From: Dactylosporangium vinaceum
Lineage (GTDB): Bacteria; Actinomycetota; Actinomycetes; Mycobacteriales; Micromonosporaceae
DNA: 64,000 nt
Reading direction: 5' to 3'
Assembly: GCF_019904175.1 (NCBI RefSeq)
Contig: NZ_CP061913.1
Location: forward strand, 3,162,001 to 3,226,000
A program made the position numbers and the translations under genes. The notes below the pieces were generated by a model that made no database searches, was not told the origin of the DNA, and saw nothing but the letters and a program-made list of their open reading frames with translations. Below are positions 1 to 8,157 of this stretch, piece by piece. Numbering within the stretch: position 1 is the stretch's first letter; every line of letters starts with the position of its first letter.

Positions 1-76
1 GCCGACGGTGCACGGGTTTCCGGCGGTGCCGCACGCGGGCCTGCCGATCCAGCCCAAGCAGAAGAGCCCGGCATGA
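1..76 (+). CDS. C-terminal tail of an unidentified protein (partial)
   Basis: The frame beginning at base 2 is open from the window edge and stops at the TGA at 74-76. It gives 24 residues ending PIQPKQKSPA. The stop overlaps the ATG of the next gene in an ATGA arrangement, so the two are probably translationally coupled. The tail is too short to name. A glycosyltransferase would fit the GH26 neighbour, but that is only a guess. Confidence 0.55.
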   Translation, partial: PTVHGFPAVPHAGLPIQPKQKSPA

Positions 77-1185
77 TCACCCTGCCGCGGCTCATGCTGG
101 CCGCGCTCGTGGTCATCGGCGGCTACGTGTTCGTGGTGGCGCCGCGCGTCGAGGCGTACACGAGCGCGAAGGCGACCTGGCAGGAGCAGCTCGCCGAGCC
201 GGTGCCGTCGTTCGCGCCGACCCAGGCGCAGAAGCCGCCGCAGGTGTTCCCCCAGAACGGCACGGCGTTCTTCGGGATCTTCACCGAGAAGGGGCCGGGC
301 GACCTCACCGACTACAACGGCTTCGTCAAGGCGGCCGGCAAGCAGCCGCAGGTGATGATGTTCGCGTCCGGCTGGGGCGCGCAGAAGCACTTCGACCGGC
401 AGCCGTTCGACCGGATCGTCAACCGCGGCATGCTGCCCATGCTGGGCTGGGAGCCCTGGGACTACCGCGCGGAGTCGAAGACCGACAAGGACCGGGGCAC
501 GCAGCCGCAGTACCGACTCGGCAACATCAGCGGCGGGAACTTCGACGCCTACATCACCGAGTGGGCCAACGGCATCAAGGCGCTCGGCTATCCGGTGGCG
601 ATCCGCTTCGCCCACGAGATGAACGGCTACTGGTATCCGTGGTGCGAGTCCGCCAACGGCAACCAGGCCGGCGACTACGTCAAGGCGTGGCGGCACGTGC
701 ACGACCTGTTCGAGAAGCTCGGCGCCGGGAACGTCATCTGGGTCTGGAGCCCGAACGTCGTGTACGAGAACGCGACGCCGCTGTCCCAGCTGTACCCGGG
801 CGACCAGTACGTCGACTGGGTCGGGCTGTCCGGCTACTACGGCACCGCGGGCATGGAGAAGTACCAGACGTTCGAGCAGATCTACCGGGTCACCCTCGGC
901 GAGCTCAAGACGCTCAGCAAGCGCCCGATCGTCGTCACCGAGACCGCGGCCACCGACGCGCAGGGCCGCAAGGCCGAGTGGATCACCGACCTGCTCCAGA
1001 CGCTGCCGAGGCACCCGGAGATCATCGGCTTCCTCTGGTACGAGTCGGTCAAGGAGACGGACTGGCGCATCGCCGCCTCGCCCGCCGCGTCGGCCGCGTT
1101 CGCCAAGGGTGTCGAGCAGCCATACTTCGGGGCCCGGTGGGACCCCGACATGACTACGCGCCGGCTGGTCCCCAGCCGTGATTGA
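73..1185 (+). CDS. Membrane-anchored glycoside hydrolase family 26 protein (beta-mannanase-like)
   Basis: A 370-residue protein with an N-terminal hydrophobic segment at about residues 7-24 (LMLAALVVIGGYVFVV), so it is probably secreted or tethered outside the membrane. The catalytic part looks like GH26: RFAHEMNGYWYPW carries the likely acid/base Glu182, and VVTETAATD carries the likely nucleophile Glu290. GH26 enzymes cleave beta-mannans or related beta-glycans with retention of configuration. The ATG overlaps the upstream stop, and only 15 nt separate its stop from the Hsp70-kelch gene, so the three genes may form one transcript. In actinomycetes such proteins often accompany exopolysaccharide synthases, but the upstream gene is cut off here. 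The substrate cannot be told from the sequence. Confidence 0.85.
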   Translation: MITLPRLMLAALVVIGGYVFVVAPRVEAYTSAKATWQEQLAEPVPSFAPTQAQKPPQVFPQNGTAFFGIFTEKGPGDLTDYNGFVKAAGKQPQVMMFASGWGAQKHFDRQPFDRIVNRGMLPMLGWEPWDYRAESKTDKDRGTQPQYRLGNISGGNFDAYITEWANGIKALGYPVAIRFAHEMNGYWYPWCESANGNQAGDYVKAWRHVHDLFEKLGAGNVIWVWSPNVVYENATPLSQLYPGDQYVDWVGLSGYYGTAGMEKYQTFEQIYRVTLGELKTLSKRPIVVTETAATDAQGRKAEWITDLLQTLPRHPEIIGFLWYESVKETDWRIAASPAASAAFAKGVEQPYFGARWDPDMTTRRLVPSRD

Positions 1186-1200
1186 TAGAGGAGCAACCCC

Positions 1201-3546
1201 GTGGTGAGCGGTTACGTCGTCGGCATCGACCTCGGCACGTCGAACACGGTCGCCGTGATCCGCTCGCCCGACGGGCGGCGGCGCCCCGTGCTGTTCGACG
1301 GCGCGCCGCTGATGCCGTCGTCGGTGTTCCTCACCGACAACGGCCAGCTCGCGGTCGGACGGGATGCGCAGCGCCTCGCCCAGCTCGACCCGGGCCGCTA
1401 CGAGCCGAACCCGAAGCGGCGCATCGACGAGCCCTCGGTGCTGCTGGGCAGCTCCGAGATTCCCACAGTGCACATGCTGGCGGCGGTACTGCGCGCAGTG
1501 GCGGTCGGCGTCGCGGAGGTGACCCGGTATGCGCCGCCGGTCGTGCTCACGTACCCGGCCTCGTGGGGGCAGACCCGGCGCAAGATGCTGCACGACGCCG
1601 CCGTCACCGCCGGGTTCGGCGACGTCAGCATGCTGCCCGAGCCGGTCGCCGCGGCCCGGTACTTCATCAGCGCCCTCAACCACCCCCTGCCCCCGGGCCA
1701 GGCCGTCGTCGTCTACGACTTCGGCGGCGGCACCATCGACATCGCCGTGGTCCGCAACGATCCGCAGGGCTTCACCGTCATCGGCTCCGGCGGCCTCGAG
1801 GACGTCGGCGGCCTCGACCTGGACGCCGCCCTCGTCGAGCGGCTCGGCGAGGTGCTCGCGGCGTCGCAGCCGGACGTGTGGCGGCGCCTGCAGGACCCGC
1901 GCACGTCGCAGGAGCGCCGCGACCGCCGGCTGTTCTGGGAGGACATCCGCGGCGCGAAGGAGATGCTCTCCCGCACCACGGTGGCCCCCGTCTCCGTGCC
2001 CGGCGTCGAGTCGGCCCTGCACCTGACCCGTGACGAGCTCGAGGCGAAGATCGGGCCGATGATCACGCGGACCGTCAACGAGACCGCCCGCGTGGTGCGT
2101 GACAGCGGCCTGACCGCCAACGGGCTCGCCGGCATCCTGCTCGTCGGCGGGTCGTCGCGGGTGCCGCTCGTGGCCCGCATGCTGCACCGCGAGCTCGGCG
2201 TCGTCCCGACCGTCCTCGAACAGCCCGAGCTGCCGGTCGCCGAGGGTGCGGTCGTCCACCCGTCCGAGCTGACCGCCGACGGCCGGGTCCCCGTCGCCAC
2301 CGGTACCGCCTCGGTGCCGGTGAGCGCCCCGCCCTCCGGCACGCAGTCGATGATCTACCCGGTCTCCGGGGTGCCGATGTCGGCGCCGCCCGTCTCGGGG
2401 CCGCCGGTCTCGGCGCCGCCGGTCTCCGGGCCGCCGCTGCCGGTCTCGGCCGCGCCGGTCTCGCCCGCGGTGACCTACACGCCCGCGCCGCCGAAGCCAC
2501 CGCAGCTGCCGGCGCCACCGCCGTCCGGAGGGCGCAAACGGGCCGCGCTCATCGCGGGGATCGGCGCCGCCGTCCTGCTCATCGCGGGCGGTGCCTTTGC
2601 GCTGAAGGCCTACAACGACAACACGACGACGCCGTCCGGCACGAAGTCCGACGCCCCGGCCGTCATCGGCAAGTGGGAGAAGCTCAGCGAGCTGCCCACG
2701 AAGATCGGCATCGAGGGCGCCGGCGCCGCTGTCGTCAACCGGCAGCTCTGGGTGATCGGCGGCTACACGGCCGAGGAGCCGCGCGGCACCACCGACCAGG
2801 TGTGGATCTACGACCTGGACCGCACCAACAGCTGGGTCAAGGGGCCGAAGCTGCCCAGGACGCTGAGCCACATGGGCGTGGTCCTGGACAGCAACAAGAC
2901 CATCTGGGTCCTGGGCGGCCTGGCCAGCGACGGCGCCACCGACCAGGTCTGGCAGCTCAAGCTCGGCTCCGAGACGTGGGAGGAGGGCCCGAAGCTGCCG
3001 GCCAAGCGCAACTCCGGGGTCGCGCTGCAGGACAGCGACGGCATCATCTTCGCCGGCGGCACCGGCTCCGACGGCTTCGCCACGGACACCATCTGGGCCC
3101 TGGACGCCGGCGGCTGGAAGTCGATCGGGCAGCTGTCGCAGAAGCGCGAGAAGCTCACCGCGACCACCGACCGGGCCGGGCGCATCTGGTTCATCGGCGG
3201 GCGCCGGCAGAAGGGCGACGGCGTCACCCTCGACTCGATCGACATCATGCAGGAACGCAAGATGACAAACGACCACCTCACGATGGACGGCCCGCGCGAG
3301 GGCGCCGCGGCCATGTTGATCACCAAGGTCGGCCTGTGCGTGCTCGGCGGCAACAACGGCCCGAAGGCGCTCGGCTGGTGGTGCCAGGACGCCTCCAAGA
3401 CCGCGACGCTGCCCAAGCTGGACCTGCCCCGGGCCGGGCAGGCGGTCGCCATCTCCGACGGCACGATCTACGCCGTCGGCGGCTACAACGGCGAGCAGAA
3501 CCTCAACGGCAGCTTCGACGTGGAGGCGTTCCAGTACACGAAGTGA
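1201..3546 (+). CDS. Hsp70-type ATPase fused through a membrane segment to kelch repeats
   Basis: A 781-residue protein. Residues 1-370 are an Hsp70/actin-fold nucleotide-binding domain: phosphate-1 GIDLGTSNTVAVI, phosphate-2 VVVYDFGGGTIDIAV and adenosine motif GILLVGGSSRVPLV. No Hsp70 substrate-binding domain follows. Instead there is a Pro/Ser/Val-rich linker of PVSAPPVSGPP repeats (about 375-440), a basic patch GGRKR, one membrane helix (about 448-470) and about six kelch blades (490-780, with repeated VLGG/VIGG turns). The positive-inside rule puts the ATPase in the cytoplasm and the propeller outside. The GTG start is preceded by AGAGGAG at a good spacing. The outer propeller may sense a wall or glycan ligand and control the ATPase; that role is inference. 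Confidence 0.85.
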   Translation: MVSGYVVGIDLGTSNTVAVIRSPDGRRRPVLFDGAPLMPSSVFLTDNGQLAVGRDAQRLAQLDPGRYEPNPKRRIDEPSVLLGSSEIPTVHMLAAVLRAVAVGVAEVTRYAPPVVLTYPASWGQTRRKMLHDAAVTAGFGDVSMLPEPVAAARYFISALNHPLPPGQAVVVYDFGGGTIDIAVVRNDPQGFTVIGSGGLEDVGGLDLDAALVERLGEVLAASQPDVWRRLQDPRTSQERRDRRLFWEDIRGAKEMLSRTTVAPVSVPGVESALHLTRDELEAKIGPMITRTVNETARVVRDSGLTANGLAGILLVGGSSRVPLVARMLHRELGVVPTVLEQPELPVAEGAVVHPSELTADGRVPVATGTASVPVSAPPSGTQSMIYPVSGVPMSAPPVSGPPVSAPPVSGPPLPVSAAPVSPAVTYTPAPPKPPQLPAPPPSGGRKRAALIAGIGAAVLLIAGGAFALKAYNDNTTTPSGTKSDAPAVIGKWEKLSELPTKIGIEGAGAAVVNRQLWVIGGYTAEEPRGTTDQVWIYDLDRTNSWVKGPKLPRTLSHMGVVLDSNKTIWVLGGLASDGATDQVWQLKLGSETWEEGPKLPAKRNSGVALQDSDGIIFAGGTGSDGFATDTIWALDAGGWKSIGQLSQKREKLTATTDRAGRIWFIGGRRQKGDGVTLDSIDIMQERKMTNDHLTMDGPREGAAAMLITKVGLCVLGGNNGPKALGWWCQDASKTATLPKLDLPRAGQAVAISDGTIYAVGGYNGEQNLNGSFDVEAFQYTK

Positions 3547-3607
3547 GCCTGGCCCAGTGCGCTCCGGCGGTGGCGCTGGGTGACTGCGGTGCGTGCCGGT
3601 GGCGGGA

Positions 3608-3613
3608 TAGGGT
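3608..3613 (+). promoter_or_regulatory. Candidate -10 element of a leaderless trmO transcript
   Basis: TAGGGT lies 7 nt upstream of GTG 3621, and no Shine-Dalgarno sequence is visible. The same TANNNT-to-start spacing recurs at ten other genes in this window. Confidence 0.45.
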
Positions 3614-3620
3614 GCGGGGC

Positions 3621-4037
3621 GTGTGGCATGACGGGTTCGTGGTGCGGCCGGTCGGGCGGGTCGAGTCGGCGCTGGCCGAGCGGGCCGGGGCGCCGCGGCA
3701 GGGGGACGAGGGTGCGCCCGAGGCGTGGCTGGTGTTCGAGGAGCGGGTCGCGGCGGCGCTCGCCGATCTGCGACCGGGGGACCGGGTGCTGCTGCTGACC
3801 TGGCTGCACCGGGCCGACCGGGACGTCCTCGCCGTCCACCCGCGCGGGGACCGCAGCCGCCCGGAGACCGGCGTGTTCAGCACCCGCGCCCCCGACCGCC
3901 CCAACCCCATCGGCCTGCACGGCGTCGAGATCCTGGCCGTCGACGGCCTGCGGGTCAGGGTCTCCGGCCTCGAGGCCATCGACGGCACCCCGATCCTCGA
4001 CGTGAAGCCGGTCCTGGGCGACCTCCAGCAGCGCTGA
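3621..4037 (+). CDS. trmO: TrmO-like tRNA (t6A37) N6-methyltransferase
   Basis: A 138-residue protein of the TsaA/TrmO family, which uses S-adenosylmethionine to methylate N6-threonylcarbamoyladenosine at position 37 of certain tRNAs. Diagnostic stretches are the N-terminal VVRPVGRV strand, the central STRAPDRPNPIG motif and the C-terminal LDVKPVL motif. The length is typical of the short single-domain form. GTG 3621 was chosen because a -10-like TAGGGT ends 7 nt before it. GTG 3612 in the same frame would add only three residues. It sits between the Hsp70-kelch gene and a convergent metallopeptidase gene and is probably a functional outsider in this membrane-protein cluster. Confidence 0.85.
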   Translation: MWHDGFVVRPVGRVESALAERAGAPRQGDEGAPEAWLVFEERVAAALADLRPGDRVLLLTWLHRADRDVLAVHPRGDRSRPETGVFSTRAPDRPNPIGLHGVEILAVDGLRVRVSGLEAIDGTPILDVKPVLGDLQQR

Positions 4038-4106
4038 CGGCCACACCGCGGACAGCCGGCAGCCGCACACACCTGCGGACAATCAGCAGCGGCGCAGCGC
4101 CGGCGG

Positions 4107-5855
4107 TCAGCTGCTGCGTACCTGCTGGGCGCAGCTCGTCTCCACGCCGGCCCAGTCGGTGCCCAGGACGGTCGAGGAGGCGATCTCCAGCGAGTCGTTC
4201 TTGCGCACGACGTCGCCGAAGAAGTCCAGCATCTTCGGCTCGGTGTACTTCTTCGCCAGGCAGGTCATCGCCAGCAGCGCGATCCCGTACCGCGCGTCGA
4301 TCTCCCAGCCCGGTGTGTTCTGCGGCGGCGGCCCCATCGTGATCTTGCCGTCCCAGCCGTTCTTGACGAACTTGCGCACGTCGGGGAGGCGGCCCTTCGT
4401 CGTCGTGCCGTCCCGGTCGGCGATGTAGTCGGCGATCCCCTCCGTCATCCACCAGTCCTCGGCCGTGCCGTAGTCCTCGCCCACGGTCACGACGTGCCCG
4501 AACTCGTGGGTCAGCAGCACCTGCAGGAACGTCTGGCCGGCGTCGGCGGCCTGCATGACGATGCCGCGGGGGCCCGTCGAGTAGCCGTCGTAGGACGCGC
4601 CGATGTCGCCGTTGTCCCACCAGGTCTTCCACTCGCCCTCACCGGCGACGTAGACGATGTACCACTTCGGCGGGGGACCCCACTTCGAGTATCGGTCGGC
4701 CACGTCGGCGGCGGCGTCGGCCTTGGTGGCGACCCGCTGAAGCTTGCTCGCGTTCGCCCCCGAGCCGGCCACGATCACCCGCCGCCCGACCACCGTCTGC
4801 AGGGCCGAGGCGTCCCACGGCTCCGAACTCTGCTCGTACTTCGCGACCGTCGCCTGATCCCCGGCCACCGTCCACGACGTCTGCACCACCTGCGGGAACT
4901 GCTGGACGCACCCCTGGCCGAAGCAGTAGTCGTGGCGGACCAGCACGCTCCAGGTGCCGTCGGCGTTCTGGGTCGGCTTGTCCACAAGCGTGGGCGTCCA
5001 CACCCGCACACCCATTGCCCGCAACGATCCGAAGCGGCGGTTGTACCCGTCCTGCAGCCCGGCACCCACACCCGCCAGGTATCCGGCCTGATCGCCGGCC
5101 AGCAGCGCCTTGGACTGCTTGGTGAGCGTGGCCAGGATCTTGTCGCCGACGGTCGGCTCCGCGTTGGACGGCGGCGCCGCTGCGGCCACCGCTCCCGACC
5201 GCCCCGGAATGGCTTTCGCGGGCAGCGCCACACGCTGCCCACTCGGCCCCTGCGAGGCGATCCACACCACGAGCGCCAGCACGAGCACGACCGCGACGAG
5301 CACACCCGACACCACCGGCCACCGCCGCCGAGCGGGCGGCGCCGCCACAGCCGGCACGACCCCGGCCGGCCAGTAGATGGGCGCAACACCGGGTGCCGGC
5401 AGCCCCGGCGGTGCCGACACGGGCGGCAGCCCCTGCGCCGGCGCGAACATCGCCGGCCCCCGCCCGTCGAAGGGCTCCGTGGACGGCTCGGTCGGCGCCG
5501 GCGACGACTCCAGCCCCGGCTCCGCGGCGGGCACACCCGTCGCCGGCGCCGGCGGCGCGAAGGCCGACTCCGCGCCCGGCGCGGGTGGTGCGGAGACCGA
5601 CTCCGCGGATGGCGCGGGCGGTGCAGAGGCCGATCCCGCGGGTGCTGCGAAAACCGACTCGGCGGCGGGCGTCGGCGGCTGGCCCGGCACGAACAGGTCC
5701 GGCCGGCGCTCCAGGAGCGATTCGCGGTCCGGACCGGACGGTGGTGGCTCGACGAACAGCTCTGGTCCGCGCTGGCGAGGGATCGCCGGCCCGGCCTCGG
5801 TGACCGCTGCCGGCGCGGCCGGCTCCGTCTTGTCCCCGTCGTCCACGGCTGGCAC
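4107..5855 (-). CDS. Type II membrane metallopeptidase (HExxH, peptidase MA-like) with long Pro-rich cytoplasmic tail
   Basis: A 582-residue protein. Residues 1-175 are Pro/Ala/Glu-rich with SAPPAPGAES-type imperfect repeats. A basic ARRRWP patch precedes one membrane helix (about 178-200), and the rest should lie outside the cell. The outer part has the zinc site HEFGH (His450, Glu451, His454) with a third ligand candidate Glu472 in EGIADYIAD, as in gluzincin peptidase-MA domains. An NTF2-like region of about residues 225-390 may precede it. The GTG start is weakly supported; a second GTG lies three codons in. The Pro-rich linker plus single membrane helix matches the two neighbouring Hsp70 proteins and the zinc-ribbon protein, suggesting joint action at the envelope (inference). 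It is convergent with trmO and divergent from the second Hsp70 gene. Confidence 0.8.
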   Translation of the reverse strand: MPAVDDGDKTEPAAPAAVTEAGPAIPRQRGPELFVEPPPSGPDRESLLERRPDLFVPGQPPTPAAESVFAAPAGSASAPPAPSAESVSAPPAPGAESAFAPPAPATGVPAAEPGLESSPAPTEPSTEPFDGRGPAMFAPAQGLPPVSAPPGLPAPGVAPIYWPAGVVPAVAAPPARRRWPVVSGVLVAVVLVLALVVWIASQGPSGQRVALPAKAIPGRSGAVAAAAPPSNAEPTVGDKILATLTKQSKALLAGDQAGYLAGVGAGLQDGYNRRFGSLRAMGVRVWTPTLVDKPTQNADGTWSVLVRHDYCFGQGCVQQFPQVVQTSWTVAGDQATVAKYEQSSEPWDASALQTVVGRRVIVAGSGANASKLQRVATKADAAADVADRYSKWGPPPKWYIVYVAGEGEWKTWWDNGDIGASYDGYSTGPRGIVMQAADAGQTFLQVLLTHEFGHVVTVGEDYGTAEDWWMTEGIADYIADRDGTTTKGRLPDVRKFVKNGWDGKITMGPPPQNTPGWEIDARYGIALLAMTCLAKKYTEPKMLDFFGDVVRKNDSLEIASSTVLGTDWAGVETSCAQQVRSS

Positions 5856-6107
5856 GGTACTGGATACGAGCCACCCTCGGGAATCGGAGGTCCGGCCACG
5901 ATCACGGCCCGTGAACCGGCCGGTCGGCTATCCGACTGCGGCGGGCGGCGGCGACCTCACGCAGTGGGCCGGTCCCGCTGCGTGCCGACCGGCGCCGCCG
6001 GGTGGGCGGTCGGTGACAGAGCGCAGTCGCCGGTGGACGAGCCGCGGTGGGTGGTCGGTGTGACCCCGAGGTGGCCGGGTGGAGGCGGTGGCTGAGACGA
6101 TGCCGCG

Positions 6108-8129
6108 ATGGCCTTCCGGTTCGCTGTCGATCTCGGCACGTCCAACACGGTCGCGGTGGTCGACAGGGGTGACGGGACGCCGCGTCCGCTGCTGTTCGAC
6201 GGTAGCCCGGTCCTGCCCTCGGCCGTGTTCGCGGACGTGACCGGGGCGCTGCTCGTGGGGCGGGACGCCGAGCGGCACATGATGACCGACGCGGCGCGGT
6301 TCGAGCCGAACCCGAAGGGGCGCATCGACGACGGTGCCGTCCTGCTGGGAGACCGGGAGCTGCCCGTCGCCGAGCTCCTCGCCGCCGTGCTGCGCCGGGC
6401 CGCGGCGGAGGCCGCGCAGACCGGCGTCGCGATCGTCGACGCCACCGTCCTGACCTGCCCCGTCGACTGGGGTACCGCCCGCCGCGCGATCCTGCTGGAG
6501 GCGGCCGCCCGCGCGGGTCTGGGCCGGGTGCAGCTGGTCGACGAGCCGGTTTCGGCGGCCACGTACTGCGTCCGCGCCCTCGGTGGCCGGCTGGCCCCCG
6601 GGCGCTGCGCGGTGGTGTTCGACTTCGGCGGCGGCACGCTCGACGTCACGGTCGTCGAGGCCACGCCCGGGTCGCTGCGGGTCCTGGCCACCGGCGGGCT
6701 GGCCGACCTCGGCGGGACCGACGTCGACGACGCACTCGTCGGGCACCTCGGGCACCTGCTGAGTGCGGCCGACCCCGAGCTGTGGCAGCGGCTGGCCAAT
6801 CCGCGGACATCGGGGGAGTACCGCGACCGCCGCACGTTCTGGTCGGAGGTCCGCCAGGCCAAGGAGATGCTGTCGCGCACCGCCTCCGCCCCGGTCCACG
6901 TCCCCGGCTCCGACCGCGCCCTGCACCTGACCCGCGAGGAGCTCGACCGCGTGGCCGGCCCGCTCATCGACCGCGCCGTCGACGAGACCCGCCGGGTCCT
7001 GCAGCGCTCGGCGATCACCCCGGCCCAGCTGGACGCGATCGTGCTTGTCGGCGGCTCGAGCCGGCTGCCCCTGGTCGCGAGCCGGCTGCACGCGCGCTTC
7101 GGCCTGGCCCCCGTGGTCCCCGAGCAGCCCGAACTCCCCGTGGCCTTCGGCGCCCTGCTCCTGACCGCCGCGGCGGCCCGCGAACGATCACCGCACCCCA
7201 CCGCGCCGGTCCACCCCACTGCGCCCGTCTACCCCACCGCACCGTCCGGCTACGGCCAGACCACTGCGCCGATGCAGCCGACCGCACCGTCCGGCTACCA
7301 CCAGGCCACCCCGCCGTCCGGCTATCCGCCTGCCAGGCCCGCCTCCCCGCCTTCCGGGTACTTACCGGCCACTGCGGCGTCGGGGTACATCCCGGCCGCG
7401 CCACCGTCGATGCCCGTCTCGGCCGCCCCCGCCGCCGGTCCGATCTCGGCCCCGCCGGCCCCGATCGCCCCGGCGCCTGTCGCCGCGGCGCCGGTTGCCG
7501 ATGTGCCGCGGCGCCCGTCGGTGGTGATCGGGCCGGGCGTGACGATCCAGGGCAACGTGGGCATCTACGGCGACGGTGTGCCGTTCCCCGGCGATCGCGA
7601 TGACGACGAGCCCGAGCCCGAGCCGGCGCGGGCGGCGGCACCGACCTCCCGCCGGCCGGCGCGGACGGGGTTCGGCCTCATGCGCCGGGTGCGGTTCGCC
7701 CTGCTGCCGCTGCTGCCGGTCGCGTTGATGCTGGTGCTCACCCCGTGGGGCCGCGACCTGCTGCACGAGGGCTTCGACGCGGTGTCCGGCCCCGGCCCGA
7801 GCGCATCGGCGCCGGCCGCGCAGACCCCGGTCCAGCAGTCGTCGGCGCCGGCCGCCGCCGCCCAGGACGCGACCGCGAAGCTCGACCCGAGCATCGCGAA
7901 GCCCGGCACCTCGGTCCGGCTCACGGTGCACGGCTTCGGCCCGCGGGAGAAGGTCGAGGTGAAGGCCGGTACCAAGGTCCTGACCACCGTCACCACCGAC
8001 GAGGCGGGCGGCGCGGAGACCACCACGACCCCGGCCGCGAAGGGCGCCGCGGCGGGCACGGTATTCATCATCCTTACCGGCAAGACGAGCAACCGGACCG
8101 CCAACGTGGCCTTCGTGATCCAGTCCTGA
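6108..8129 (+). CDS. Hsp70-type ATPase with Pro-rich linker, membrane helix and C-terminal beta domain
   Basis: A 673-residue paralogue of the kelch-Hsp70. The nucleotide-binding domain (1-360) has AVDLGTSNTVAVV, VVFDFGGGTLDVTV and IVLVGGSSRLPLV. It shares with its paralogue the insertion LANPRTSGEYRDRRTFW, followed by a KEMLSRT motif. There is no substrate-binding domain. A linker of PTAPSGY-like imperfect repeats (about 365-455) leads to a short VVIGPGVTIQGNVGIYG stretch, an acidic DDDEPEPEPA patch, basic MRRVR, one membrane helix (about 525-547) and a C-terminal domain of about 80 residues (PGTSVRLTVHGFGPREKVEV) that looks like an Ig/IPT-type beta sandwich. Orientation is N-in/C-out. It lies head-to-head with the metallopeptidase gene, 252 bp apart. 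Confidence 0.85.
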   Translation: MAFRFAVDLGTSNTVAVVDRGDGTPRPLLFDGSPVLPSAVFADVTGALLVGRDAERHMMTDAARFEPNPKGRIDDGAVLLGDRELPVAELLAAVLRRAAAEAAQTGVAIVDATVLTCPVDWGTARRAILLEAAARAGLGRVQLVDEPVSAATYCVRALGGRLAPGRCAVVFDFGGGTLDVTVVEATPGSLRVLATGGLADLGGTDVDDALVGHLGHLLSAADPELWQRLANPRTSGEYRDRRTFWSEVRQAKEMLSRTASAPVHVPGSDRALHLTREELDRVAGPLIDRAVDETRRVLQRSAITPAQLDAIVLVGGSSRLPLVASRLHARFGLAPVVPEQPELPVAFGALLLTAAAARERSPHPTAPVHPTAPVYPTAPSGYGQTTAPMQPTAPSGYHQATPPSGYPPARPASPPSGYLPATAASGYIPAAPPSMPVSAAPAAGPISAPPAPIAPAPVAAAPVADVPRRPSVVIGPGVTIQGNVGIYGDGVPFPGDRDDDEPEPEPARAAAPTSRRPARTGFGLMRRVRFALLPLLPVALMLVLTPWGRDLLHEGFDAVSGPGPSASAPAAQTPVQQSSAPAAAAQDATAKLDPSIAKPGTSVRLTVHGFGPREKVEVKAGTKVLTTVTTDEAGGAETTTTPAAKGAAAGTVFIILTGKTSNRTANVAFVIQS

Positions 8130-8143
8130 CCGCACCGAGGCGC

Positions 8144-8149
8144 TAGGGT
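8144..8149 (+). promoter_or_regulatory. Candidate -10 element, leaderless transcript of the zinc-ribbon gene
   Basis: TAGGGT ends 8 nt before ATG 8158, and no Shine-Dalgarno sequence is present. It suggests the zinc-ribbon gene has its own promoter although it follows the Hsp70 gene by only 28 nt. Confidence 0.45.
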
Positions 8150-8157
8150 CAGAACCC

